Below are positions 1-10,361 of a stretch of DNA of 64,000 nt, one piece after another. The notes under the pieces were generated by a model, which saw only the letters and a list, made by a program, of their open reading frames with translations, ran no database searches and had not been told where the DNA came from. A program made the translations under genes and the position numbers. The stretch spans positions 55,729,453 to 55,793,452 of the forward strand of contig CM061233.1 of NCBI GenBank assembly GCA_030844895.1, read 5' to 3'. Source of the stretch: Ambrosia x helenae. Taxonomy: Eukaryota; Streptophyta; Magnoliopsida; Asterales; Asteraceae. Within the stretch, counting starts at the first letter, position 1. The number at the start of each line of letters is the position of its first letter.

Positions 1-46
1 TACTGCTGCGTACTCGCCTGAAATGCATTGAACGACCAAAAACGCC

Positions 47-54
47 TATAAATA
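47..54 (+). promoter_or_regulatory. LTR TATA box, Tekay-1 5' LTR
   Basis: TATAAATA inside CGCCTATAAATACCACC. The same box occurs at 5441-5448, 31806-31813 and 40085-40092 in the other Tekay LTRs. Transcription would start about 30 bp downstream, setting the U3/R boundary (inference from plant TATA spacing). Confidence 0.75.
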
Positions 55-962
55 CCACCCTTGACCTCCAAAACATCATTTGTGCAACCCTAGCCGTCGC
101 ATAACATAACCCAACGCACAAACACCCTCTGGAACTCGTTTTTGCATCAAAACCACCAGTTTCAAGCTTATTCCATCATCACCTCTTGATTACAAGGTGT
201 GTTCTTCAAACCCAAACCTTTATTTGATTATGTTTTACTCCCTAAACGTCCAGACCTGGCTTATAAGTGTTTTTACCTTTGAAAATCCATTTAAAACCGT
301 TTTTAAACAAACCCACACCTTTACATGTGTTGTATGTGTTATATGTGATTAAAGATAGAATTTTTAGGATTGAATCATGATTGTTTTTGTGTTATTATGA
401 TGTTTATGGCTATTACAAGTTAGTATGATGATGTCCTAGGAGTTTGAATGGTTTTGGTTGTGTATTGTTGATACTTGATGTTTTGACCCATTTGAAGGAT
501 TTTGAATGATTAAGGATGTTATGAGGTGTGTTGTTGATTGTATGATGTTAGGGTTTGCTCTAGGATGATGCTAGAACAGTAGGATGCTATCGGATAACGT
601 GGTTATGTGATTTAATCTGAATAATTGCTATTTAGGGCAAGTTCTTGCATGTTGGTGTGATGTTTACATGCTAAGTTACTATTTTGGGAAAACGCTCGCA
701 TTCGAAACTGTTAGAACAATGAAAACTTAGGGGTTTTGCTTGAAATATGTTTGTTAATGTGTTAGGATGATTATTGGATGTTCCTACATGTTTCGGATCT
801 GATTTGGAGTGTTCGGCGCGCGAAATTGCACTACAGAACAGTATAGGCGAGTAGGATCCTACTCGCATGAGGCTTTAGGCGAGTAGGCTCCTAAATGCCT
901 GATGTAGAGGCGAGTACAAGCCCTATTCGCCTATATATAGGCGAGTAGAGGCCTATTCCCCT

Positions 963-1180
963 CAACTACTAGCAATTACAATCCTAATTGCCTATACAAC
1001 TAGCAATTACAATCCTAATTGCCTATACTACTAGCAATTACAATCCTAATTTCCTATACTACTAGCAATTACAATCCTAATTGCTTATACTACTAGCAAT
1101 TACAATCCTAATTGCCTATACAACTAGCAATTACAATCCTAAATGCCTATACTTAAGCAATTACGATCCTAAATGCTAGT
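963..1180 (+). repeat. 31-bp minisatellite in LTR
   Basis: About six to seven copies of a 31-bp unit beginning CTACTAGCAATTACAATCCT and ending TTGCCTATA, with single-base differences and a decayed last copy. It lies just after the GGCGAGTAG inverted words. The 3' LTR carries the same array (6358-6573). The corresponding part of the Tekay-2 LTRs has GGCGATT / AATCGCC words instead, so this array arose within the Tekay-1 subfamily. Confidence 0.9.
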
Positions 1181-2360
1181 TTGATTCCTAATCGCGTATA
1201 ATGCTGCTGTATGTATATTTTAACATCCCGGAACATGATTTGACGCCTAGGAACATGATAGGAACCCGGGATACACCCAATGACTTAGTAACACGTGTTC
1301 GGACCTGTTTACGCGTTAATTGGACATTATGCTAGACTAGGTGAACTGTTGCGCGTATTAAGTGTTTAATTGCATATGTGGCATGATGTCTTGTATTTAT
1401 CTAACACGTGGAATGTCGGGTCACCAATGGGATGTCGGGCCTTGTCTGGTGTGGTCGGTTAAACGTTTAAACATCATTTCATATGTACACGGTTATGGTC
1501 TGGACTGCTAGGGACTAATCAACCTACGGGTTGTTAGTCTAACACCTTATACACTCGTCATGATAGGTCACCGGTATTGGTGCCGTCTATTGAGCAGGTT
1601 TACTTGTCTTAGTGCGAGGAGCAGCATCAGGTGAGTTTCACGGCCCCACTTTACGTTTTACACTTCGGGGGAGACACATGCTCATACTTATTTCATAAAT
1701 TATCATGTTATACTAGTGTTAATTCATTTACATACTATACGATACGTAAAGTCCCCGGGAAACCATGAATATGCTGGATAGCATAACGGGGGAAATGTGG
1801 ATAGATCTATTGGGACTGACAGACCCCACCCGTCGGCTGGGAGCCGGGCGGGTGCATATTGTCTCGGTCATAACGCTACTGGAGGTAGTGCATAATTGTT
1901 TCGGGCAAAAATCATATATCGTTGTCTGTAATGGTTTCCGGTCGTAGTAGTATTACTCATGCGTCTAGCTAACGCTAACATTTCTGACATAGTGGTAACA
2001 TGATGGCTTTCATTACTTAAAACATTTAATATAAAACCTGTGAACTCACCGGCATTATTTGCTGACGTTTTTAGCATGTTTGTCTCAGGTCGTTGAGGTA
2101 GCAGCTTATCATAGGCGCACGGAGTCACACGGCGTCTAGGATTCATTTGCATTTTCTTATCTTTTTCAAACTTAAGTACTTTTACATTTTGGGTTGTAAT
2201 AAAGTTACGCTTCCGCAGCGATGGATTTATGAAAACCAGATGGTTTGTTTATGTCATTTTGCGTATCATATAGAGTCGTTTATTGTGACCGTTGACTTAG
2301 ATCCTGGTTTGTCATGCGCCTCGCGGTAAAACCCCGCACGTGGAATTTGAGGGTGTGACA

Positions 2361-2378
2361 GATTGGTATCAGAGCCAA
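2361..2378 (+). other. Primer binding site (initiator Met tRNA), Tekay-1
   Basis: TGGTATCAGAGCC starts at 2364, three bases after the LTR end. It is complementary to the 3' end of initiator methionine tRNA, the usual primer of plant chromoviruses. Confidence 0.92.
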
Positions 2379-3023
2379 TGGTTATAGTGAACTAGGACTG
2401 CATGTTGAGTCAAGTCTATAGCCGAGTCGCACACACTAGACGGTCACATTCATATAAGTCATGTCATGTGGGAATTGCCGGGGTATTTGTATTACATTCG
2501 TTATTATCATTTATGCTTACATCATCTATCTATTACTCTTATTTCCTATCCTGTTCTTCATCTTCGTGCTGAAGACGAGGGGCCTTACTACCCTTGCACG
2601 GCAGTGGGGTACGTTGGAGTGGCTTCGGCATCCTTCGGAGATTTGTCCAAGATTCGGACATCTCCCCTTTCCATACTCCAATGGACACACTTGCTCGCAC
2701 ACATCATCTCATACTTGTACTTGTTGTTCTATATCTTGGGTGTTGTATCACCTAGGAGTCCTTACCTATTCTTGAATGTGGGTGCCTTGTGGTCTGAAAG
2801 TCAAGCTAGGAGCACGCCTCGGGGACCATGTAGAGCGACTTATCATTTCGGGTGCACACGAAATAATAAGTTGAAATGCATGGAAATCCTGGTGGACTCT
2901 GTGTTTGATCTAATAACCATGATGGAATCCAGTTCTCTGGTTGACCTTTTTGCTTATAATTTCTTCATGATTCCTTGTTATCTGTTCTGGAATCTGATGT
3001 CTTGTCTTTGATCTTGACAGAAG

Positions 3024-4335
3024 ATGGCAGGACGTCGTGGTGGTCGCGTTGGTGGTCGTGTCGGTGGCCGAAATGGCGGTGGACGTAATGGGGGTCGTGG
3101 TAACATCAGCATGACCCAGGCGGAGCTGAATAATCTGATCCAGGAGCACGTGGCAGCTGCTATTGCTGCGCAGCAGGCCGCCCACCAGGGCCATGGTGGT
3201 AACTTAATTACCCCTACTCTCATTCCTTATCTTTTGTCGTGTGATGTTCGTTTTCTGACCTGTGTTGCTTGTTGTAACAGGGGGTGCTTTTCCACCTCCA
3301 CCACCTCCACCTCTTCCAGTCCACTGTACTTATAAGATGTTTCAGGACTGCAAGCCCCATAACTTCAGTGGGACTGAGGGAGCTGTGGGATTACTTCGTT
3401 GGTTAGAGAAGGTCGAGTCTGCTTTCTCCATGTGTAACTGCCCAGAGGAGTATCGTGTGAAGTATGCTTCGGGGACGTTTGAGGGACGCGCCTTGACTTG
3501 GTGGAATTCGACGGTGCAGACCATTGGTTTACTGGAGGCCCATGCGTTGCCATGGACCGAGTTTGTGTTTCGTTTGAAGAGGGAGTATTGCCCTAGGGAT
3601 GAGATCAAGAGTTTGGAGCATGAGCTGTGGAACCATCAGATGGTGGGATCTGAGATAGAGGAGTATACCACTCGCTACCATGAGTTGGCACTTCTGTGCC
3701 CGGATTCTGTGACGCCTGAATATAAGGCTATTGAGTTCTACATTAGTGGGTTGGTGCCTGAGGTTCGCGGGTTGGTGACCGCGAATGATGCTACTACACT
3801 TCGGGATACCATTCGGTTGGCTCATAGGCTGACTAAGCAGAAGGTTCAGGAGGGTGTTTTGCCTCCTAAGGGTACTGTGGTGAAGACCTCTGATGGCAAC
3901 AAGAGGAAATGGGAGAGCGCGGGAAAGGGTACAGTTCAGCCTCAGCAGCAGCCGAAGAAATTTGAGACTACGGGTGCATCTTCTGAGCAGAGGCAGAGTG
4001 GGTATACTGGGAGGCTGCCTAGGTGTGATCGTTGTGGGTACCATCATCTTGGGGATTGTAGTTATTGTACCCGATGTAAGAGGAACGGGCATCAGGCCCA
4101 GAGCTGCAGGGTGAATCTTCAGGCTCAACAACAGGTGGTCGCCCCTACTACTGCTACTACTACCACTGCTGCACCCAGGGGAAATCAGGGATGTTATCAC
4201 TATGGCGACACGGGACACTTCAGGCGGGACTGTCCCAAGGCGAAGCAAGGCGAGGGTGGCGGTCGAACTGCTCCGGCTCGTGCTTATGTCATTGGTGCTA
4301 GGGAGGACCAGGAGGATCCTGATACTGTTACTGGT
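3024..4335 (+). pseudogene. gag: Tekay-1 gag, truncated
   Basis: Gag coat protein of a Ty3/gypsy chromovirus, which packages element RNA in cytoplasmic particles. The start ATG at 3024 begins [11 protein letters not shown] and lies three bases after an acceptor-like CTTGACAG. After a Gly/Arg-rich N-terminus and a short helix the frame is broken by an 82-nt intron-like segment (3199-3280); removing it restores the frame. The retrotransposon gag core ([16 protein letters not shown] onward) and a Cys-rich CDRCGYHH region follow. The final zinc knuckle reads CYHYGDTGHFRRDC where Tekay-2 has [14 protein letters not shown], so the second cysteine is lost. Similarity to Tekay-2 stops at DPDTVTG, after which pol is deleted. 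Confidence 0.88.
3199..3280 (+). other. Candidate intron in Tekay-1 gag
   Basis: GT...TTGTTGTAACAG, 82 nt, not a multiple of three. Unspliced it shifts the reading frame; spliced it joins HGG to AFPPPP exactly as in Tekay-2, where the homologous segment is 84 nt. Confidence 0.65.
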
Positions 4336-4829
4336 GAGTATTCTTTTATTGATTCTCGTTGTACTTGTATTCATTTTCATTCACATTGCTTGGCGATTCG
4401 TATTCATTGTGTGCATTTAGTGGTATTTGATCATCGCTTGCATTCATCGGTCTGATGTGGGTCCTTTAGAGATGCTACTTGGACGGTACCGGTGTATCAT
4501 TTATACCGATCACAGTAGTCTCTAGTAGGCCTTCGATCAGGATGATTCATTATTCTGTAATCACTTTGGGGAGGGCGGTTCCCCGGCATAGAGTAACTGT
4601 TGCTATCATTCTTCGTTCGTTGTTATCCTTTCGTTTACATTCTGGGAAACGTTACTTGGTTAGGTCGACACTCATCACTGTCGAAGAGTGAATCTCGGGG
4701 CGAGATTCCTTTCAACAGGGGGATGATGTGACGACCGGGAAATTTTTGGAGAAATTTTTCTTTTTATCGTTTCATTCTCTTTGACTTCGGGAAATTTTCG
4801 GGACGAAAATTCTTTCAACTGGGGGATGA
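4336..4829 (+). other. Pol remnant and duplicated PPT region, Tekay-1
   Basis: After gag the sequence diverges into about 120 bp that I cannot place. A fragment near 4470-4525 then resembles the RNase H segment around YTDHKSLQ of Tekay-2. Two PPT-like blocks (AACAGGGGGATGATG near 4713 and AACTGGGGGATGATG ending at 4829) follow, about 100 bp apart. Each is preceded by an 8-bp hairpin: 4690-4708 (GAATCTCG / CGAGATTC) and 4793-4811 (AATTTTCG / CGAAAATT). Only the second block adjoins the LTR. Confidence 0.75.
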
Positions 4830-5440
4830 TGTGACACCCGGCATATTTAGGTTAACACTTTTCATATTTTACATACATACGTTTCGTACTTTACATACAT
4901 GCGTATCATACTTTGCATACATACGAGTCTACCTCAACGAAAACATTGAAAACAACTACTTAATATCATACTTGACCAGGTCGGTCGAGTCGTATCGATG
5001 ATTCGGGAATCATCGGGAGCCGTTACAATGGTCCGAGGGACCATTGGGTGTCGGTCCATAACCATGTGTACAAGGATCGGTGATTCGTGGAATCGCCGGG
5101 TTTAACGCACACACGCAAGTCTCGGGTCCCGGGAATTGGTGATCGGGTGGGAACGTGTTATTTATCGTGCATTATATGTTGGTAATCATTATGTGACTTG
5201 TCGGTATGTGAAAACGTGTTTATATATGTTAAAATAGGGTTTAACGCGCCAAAAACACAAACGTTTGGACTATAGGCGATTAGGCTTGTGTGGGATAGCC
5301 TAATCGCCACATGTAAGGGCGAGTAGGGAGTGGTTAAGGGCGATTAGGGGCTATTCGCCTGATGGTTCAGGCGAGTAGCAGCCCTACTCGCCTATACTGC
5401 TGCGTACTCGCCTGAAATGCATTGAACGACCAAAAACGCC

Positions 5441-5448
5441 TATAAATA
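5441..5448 (+). promoter_or_regulatory. LTR TATA box, Tekay-1 3' LTR
   Basis: TATAAATA, preceded within about 170 bp by the inverted GGCGA(T/G)TAG word array. A transcript from this LTR would run out into the flank at 7755. Confidence 0.7.
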
Positions 5449-6357
5449 CCACCCTTGACCTCCAAAACATCATTTGTGCAACCCTAGCCGTCCCATAACA
5501 TAACCCAACGCACAAACACCCTCTGGAACTCGTTTTTGCATCAAAACCACCATTTTCAAGCTTATTCCATCATCACCTCTTGATTACAAGGTGTGTTCTT
5601 CAAACCCAAACCTTTATTTGATTATGTTTTACTCCCTAAACGTCCAGACCTGGCTTATAAGTGTTTTTACCTTTGAAAATCCATTTAAAACCGTTTTTAA
5701 ACAAACCCACAGCTTTACATGTGTTGTATGTGTTATATGTGATTAAAGATAGAATTTTTAGGATTGAATCATGATTGTTTTTGTGTTATTATGATGTTTA
5801 TGGCTATTACAAGTTAGTATGATGATGTCCTAGGAGTTTGAATGGTTTTGGTTGTGTATTGTTGATACTTGATGTTTTGACCCATTTGAAGGATTTTGAA
5901 TGATTAAGGATGTTATGAGGTGTGTTGTTGATTGTATGATGTTAGGGTTTGCTCTAGGATGATGCTAGAACAGTAGGATGCTATCGGATAACGTGGTTAT
6001 GTGATTTAATCTGAATAATTGCTATTTAGGGCAAGTTCTTGCATGTTGGTGTGATGTTTACATGCTAAGTTACTATTTTGGGAAAACGCTCGCATTCGGA
6101 ACTGTTAGAACAATGAAAACTTAGGGTTTTGCTTGAAATATGTTTGTTAATGTGTTAGGATGATTATTGGATGTTCCTACATGTTTCGGATCTGATTTGG
6201 AGTGTTCGGCGCGCGAAATTGCACTACAGAACAGTATAGGCGAGTAGGATCCTACTCGCATGAGGCTTTAGGCGAGTAGGCTCCTAAATGCCTGATGTAT
6301 AGGCGAGTACAAGCCCTATTCGCCTATATATAGGCGAGTAGAGGCCTATTCCCCTCA

Positions 6358-6573
6358 ACTACTAGCAATTACAATCCTAATTGCCTATACAACTAGCAAT
6401 TACAATCCTAATTGCCTATACTACTAGCAATTACAATCCTAATTGCCTATACTACTAGCAATTACAATCCTAATTGCCTATACTACTAGAAATTACAATC
6501 CTAATTGCCTATACAACTAGCAATTACAATCCTAAATGCCTATACTTAAGCAATTACGATCCTAAATGCTAGT
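6358..6573 (+). repeat. 31-bp minisatellite, 3' LTR copy
   Basis: The second copy of the LTR tandem array described for 963-1180, with a few point differences between the two. Confidence 0.9.
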
Positions 6574-7997
6574 TTGATTCCTAATCGCGTATAATGCTGC
6601 TGTATGTATATTTTAACATCCCGGAACATGATTTGACGCCTAGGAACATGATAGGAACCCCGGGATACACCCAATGACTTAGTAACACGTGTTCGGACCT
6701 GTTTACGCGTTAATTGGACATTATGCTAGACTAGGTGAACTGTTGCGCGTATTAAGTGTTTAATTGCATATGTGGCATGATGTCTTGTATTTATCTAACA
6801 CGTGGAATGTCGGGTCACCAATGGGATGTCGGGCCTTGTCTGGTGTGGTCGGTTAAACGTTTAAACATCATTTCATATGTACACGGTTATGGTCTGGACT
6901 GCTAGGGACTAATCAACCTACGGGTTGTTAGTCTAACACCTTATACACTCGTCATGATAGGTCACCGGTATTGGTGCCGTCTATTGAGCAGGTTTACTTG
7001 TCTTAGTGCGAGGAGCAGCATCAGGTGAGTTTCACGGCCCCACTTTACGTTTTACACTTCGGGGAAGACACATGCTCATACTTATTTCATAAATTATCAT
7101 GTTATACTAGTGTTAATTCATTTACATACTATACGATACGTAAAGTCCCGGGGAAACCATGAATATGCTGGATAGCATAACGGGGGAAATGTGGATAGAT
7201 CTATTGGGACTGACAGACCCCACCCGTCGGCTGGGAGCCGGGCGGGTGCATATTGTCTCGGTCATAACGCTACTGGAGGTAGTGCATAATTGTTTCGGGC
7301 AAAAATCATATATCGTTGTCTGTACTGGTTTCCGGTCGTAGTAGTATTACTCATGCGTCTAGCTAACGCTAACATTTCTGACATAGTGGTAACATGATGG
7401 CTTTCATTACTTAAAACATTTAATATAAAACCTGTGAACTCACCGGCATTATTTGCTGACGTTATTAGCATGTTTGTCTCAGGTCGTTGAGGTAGCAGCT
7501 TATCATAGGCGCACGGAGTCACACGGCGTCTAGGATTCATTTGCATTTTCTTATCTTTTTCAAACTTAAGTACTTTTACATTTTGGGTTGTAATAAAGTT
7601 ACGCTTCCGCAGCGATGGATTTATGAAAACCAGATGGTTTGTTTATGTCATTTTGCGTTTCATATAGAGTCGTTTATTGTGACCGTTGACTTAGATCCTG
7701 GTTTGTCATGCGCCTCGCGGTAAAACCCCGCACGTGGAATTTGAGGGTGTTACATCTTTATTTTCTTCATGTTTGTTTGTAATGTTGGACAATTTATTTT
7801 TTGAAACTTGTTGCCACGTGTTTTGTATTCTAATCATTTGCTGATGTCATCCCTACTTCGCATCACCCAAGGCTGACAGATTATCTCATGATTGATGTGA
7901 TGGTTATGCCGGCGTTTGTCAGAATGACTGTCACGATTCTCTAGGGTAATTGAGTGGTTACCATTAATGGTAATTAATGGCCATAACCTCTCTCCTC

Positions 7998-8005
7998 TAT
8001 ATATA
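7998..8005 (+). promoter_or_regulatory. Candidate TATA box for the 91-aa ORF
   Basis: TATATATA within CTCTATATATAGTAAG, about 70 bp upstream of the ATG at 8076, with a pyrimidine-rich TTCTTCTCTG leader. The spacing suits a plant Pol II promoter (inference). Confidence 0.5.
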
Positions 8006-8075
8006 GTAAGTGTGTGTTTCATTTTCCTTATTATTTCCTTTGTACTTAAAAACATACATCTTCTTCTCTGCAAAA

Positions 8076-8351
8076 ATGGCGGCAAGCTCCTTTAATAACA
8101 ATCTTGGTGTTAAGGAGGCTTTAGCAATGCAGGGGATCATGAGGCTATCTCAACATCTTAATCACGATCAGTCTTCCACAGATGCTCTTGATCGTCTGGC
8201 ACAGTACTGTGCATATCTGTTGTCTCAAGAGGACATGCGTCCTGATAACTTGGATGATCAGGGTACTTCTGATGGGAAACCCTTGAAGATGAAGAAATTA
8301 TCTGAGCTAGGGGATGTGAAGAAGACTAAAACCAGAAAGGTTAGGGGTTGA
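8076..8351 (+). CDS. Unknown 91-aa protein, antisense to Tat pol
   Basis: I do not recognise this protein. I chose the ATG at 8076 (CAAAAATGGCGGC, good plant start context) over the upstream in-frame ATG at 8010, which lies too close to the TATA box. The product starts MAASSFNNN, has a probable helical centre (ALAMQGIMRLSQHL; DALDRLAQYCAYLL) and ends in a basic tail (KKTKTRKVRG) that could bind nucleic acid or act as a nuclear signal. It is opposite in polarity to the Tat pol that ends 250 bp away. Extra antisense ORFs between pol and the 3' LTR have been described in Tat elements, so it may belong to the element. The frame is uninterrupted although the neighbouring pol is decayed. Confidence 0.5.
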   Translation: MAASSFNNNLGVKEALAMQGIMRLSQHLNHDQSSTDALDRLAQYCAYLLSQEDMRPDNLDDQGTSDGKPLKMKKLSELGDVKKTKTRKVRG

Positions 8352-8602
8352 GGTGTCTTTTCAGTATGTTGAAGTTTTGTTGTGTATAAGTAAATTCTTT
8401 TTTGAAATTGCTGTTGAATCATCATGTATATGGGGTGTATTTTGTTTTTTGGTCACACCCATTTTTGTATATGTAACGGTAATCCATGTATTAGCCGTGT
8501 AGACTGTACTTGTTGATCAATGGCTTGTATGATAAATGCTCGTTTTGTAATATAAATGAAGTTGGACATAAAGTCCTTATTACAAAATCATGAAATAATA
8601 GA
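8352..8602 (+). other. Spacer between the 91-aa ORF and integrase end
   Basis: AT-rich, with TTGTAATATAAATGAAG near 8545 as a possible polyadenylation region for the plus-strand ORF. Nothing else seen. Confidence 0.4.
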
Positions 8603-8945
8603 TTACATGTAGCATATACGTAGTTGAGCTGCATTCCAAGTACGTGGTATTGGCGAACCATCTAACCTTTCTAAGGCATACGCTCCTTTTCCGAATACCT
8701 CTTGGACTTTGTAGGGTCCTTCCCAAGTTGGAGCAAGCTTCCCCGGTTTTTCTGCATTTGACGCTTCATTATTGCGGAAAACAAAATCGCCAATGCGGAA
8801 ACCTTGTTCTTTGACCCGCGCATTGTAATATCTTTCCAGTTGTCTCTTGTATGAGGCCTCTCGGACATAGGCCAAATCTCTGCGTTCATCTAGAAAGTCT
8901 AGATTCATCCGCAGTTCATTGTCATTATCAATTGTTTGCGCGAGT
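8603..8945 (-). pseudogene. pol: Tat integrase C-terminal fragment
   Basis: Encodes the C-terminal part of a Ty3/gypsy integrase that would insert element cDNA into chromosomes. Visible are ELRMNLDFLDERRDLA and the conserved GKLAPTWEGPYKV, followed by the usual ending of this domain. The HHCC zinc module and the D,D-35-E catalytic core should precede it but are absent: within about 20 bp upstream (minus sense) the sequence runs straight into the end of the RNase H part, so a deletion of about 1 kb or more joined the two. Not functional. Confidence 0.85.
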
Positions 8946-10361
8946 AAGATTCTTGGGACGGGTTTGTAAGGCTTTGTGTTGTAGCTTCCTTGCTTCCGCT
9001 TTGTTTGATGGGAGGATGCCTTTAGTTAAAAAGGCCATGATCGGGGTGATCCAGGATTCTTTTCCGGTTTGAATCACGTTTACTTGTTTTGACGGAACAG
9101 ATGGTTTGGCCAGTACCTCGACTCGTACGTCTTTCGCCATGTGATCGAATGCGGTGGACGCCATTTTACTTAAAGCGTCCGTTGGCTTGTTTTGGCTTCT
9201 GCGGACGTGAGTGACTTTGCAGTAGGGGAAACTATTCATCAACTCTTTGGTATGTTGCAAATATAGGATCATGGATGGCTCTCTGGCCTCATATGTGCCA
9301 TCAATGTGATTGGCAACCAACATTGAATCGACATGCGCTTCAATGTGTTGAGCACCCATCTTTTTGGCTATACGTAGGCCTGCTACCAGCGCTTCATATT
9401 CTGCCTCGTTATTGGTTGTTTGAAAGTCGAGCCGAATAGCATAAGTGTATTCTTTTCCTTCTGGGGTTATCAGGCGTAAGCCTGCGCCGGCCCCTTCATC
9501 ATTGCAAGCACCGTCGGTGAATAGCTTCCATATTTGAGTTTCATCGGGCGTAGTCGAATTTGACGATGCTTCATTTACGCACTCTTCGACTTTGTCTGTT
9601 GGGACCTCCGCTATGAAATCTGCAAGGATCTGTCCTTTGATGGAAGGTCTTGCTTTATATGAGATTGAGTGCTCACCCAGCTCTATTGCCCATTTTGCCA
9701 AGCGTCCGGAGAGTTCTGGCTTGCGCAGGATATCGTTGATCCGGAAATCTGTGAGGACATTGATCAGGTGTCCTTGAAAATATCTGCGCAGTCTTCTTGC
9801 AGCGTGGATTAACGCGAGAACCAGCTTTTCCATTGTCGAGTAGCGGGTTTCCACGTCAAGCAGCATGCGGCTTACATAATAAATTGGGGTTTGTATCCCC
9901 TTTCGATCAACCATGAGCACTGCCCCTACTGCCTTGTCAGTGACGGACAAGTAAAGGGTGAGTGGCTCTTTAGGTAGCGGAGCAGTGAGTGTTGGCAAGT
10001 TGCTCAAACATTTCTTCATGTCTTGAAACGCGGCTTCTGCCTCTTCCGTCCAGTGGAAGTTTGATTTCTTCAGACAATTCTTTAATGTGTCCACAAAGGG
10101 GAAAGATTTGGACGCGTAGTTTGACAGAAATCTGTTCAAAGCTACGAGTCGTCCCATCAGAGTTTGTACTTCCTTGACTGAAGATGGGGACGACATCCGT
10201 TCAATTGCCTGAACTTTATCTAGGTTGGGACGAAAACCGTCTTTGGTGACAACGACTCCGAGGAATTTTCCTTCTTCCATCCCAAAAGAACATTTCCCCG
10301 GATTAAGCTTCATTCGCACACTGCGCAGCTGATCAAAAGTCTTCTGGATGTCAAGTAACAT
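8928..10361 (-). pseudogene. pol: Tat RT C-terminus, RNase H and second (archaeal-type) RNase H
   Basis: A 477-codon open stretch. It begins with the RT thumb/connection (SFGMEEGKFLGVVVT; LMGRLVALNRFLSN), then a degenerate first RNase H (KEPLTLYLSVTDKAVGAVL; TRYSTMEKLVLALI) and a complete-looking second RNase H with KLFTDGACNDEGAGAGL, TTNNEAEYEAL and RRSQNKPTDALSK. Two RNase H domains in tandem are diagnostic of the Tat clade. It is separated from the RT fingers/palm by one in-frame TAG. The last residues (about 13) after KLQHKALQ do not belong to the family and mark the deletion junction with integrase. Confidence 0.88.

Larger units (their letters stand above)
1..2360 (+). mobile_element. 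Tekay-1 5' LTR (partial)
   Basis: The stretch ends GGGTGTGACA directly before a methionine-tRNA PBS and matches 5395-7754 almost base for base. It holds a TATA box (47-54), arrays of short inverted words around 840-960, a 31-bp tandem repeat, a splice-donor-like AG/GTGAGT at 1631, the shared word GATAGATCTATTGGG near 1801, and an acceptor-like TTTGTCTCAG ending at 2088. The ORFs at 1765-1947 and 1868-2152 lie in LTR sequence and are duplicated in the other LTR; I do not regard them as genes. Confidence 0.92.
1..7754 (+). mobile_element. Tekay-1: pol-deleted Ty3/gypsy chromovirus (5' end outside window)
   Basis: A Ty3/gypsy element made of a 5' LTR (1-2360), PBS, gag, a short pol remnant, PPT and 3' LTR (4830-7754). 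Aligned with the complete relative at 31219-42332 it keeps both LTRs and gag but lacks protease, most of reverse transcriptase, RNase H and integrase. Position 1 corresponds to 5395 in the 3' LTR, so about 565 bp of the 5' LTR lie outside the window. The overlapping LTR parts differ at roughly 14 substitutions and two 1-bp indels over 2360 bp, so the insertion is recent. The right flank starts TCTTT at 7755; the left target duplication cannot be seen. It could only move with enzymes supplied in trans (inference). Confidence 0.9.
4830..7754 (+). mobile_element. Tekay-1 3' LTR (complete, about 2.9 kb)
   Basis: Starts TGTGACACCCGG right after the PPT and ends GGGTGTTACA, where other copies have GTGTGACA. 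The inverted word array GGCGATTAGG / CCTAATCGCC and GGCGAGTAG / CTACTCGCC runs from about 5275 to 5415, immediately upstream of the TATA box at 5441-5448. The 31-bp minisatellite is at 6358-6573 and the donor/acceptor-like pair at 7025 and 7482. Confidence 0.93.

Noticed and set aside
1765..2329. Small ORFs repeated in both Tekay-1 LTRs
   Set aside because: They lie in LTR non-coding sequence and are duplicated only because LTRs are; Tekay-2 LTRs do not keep the frames.
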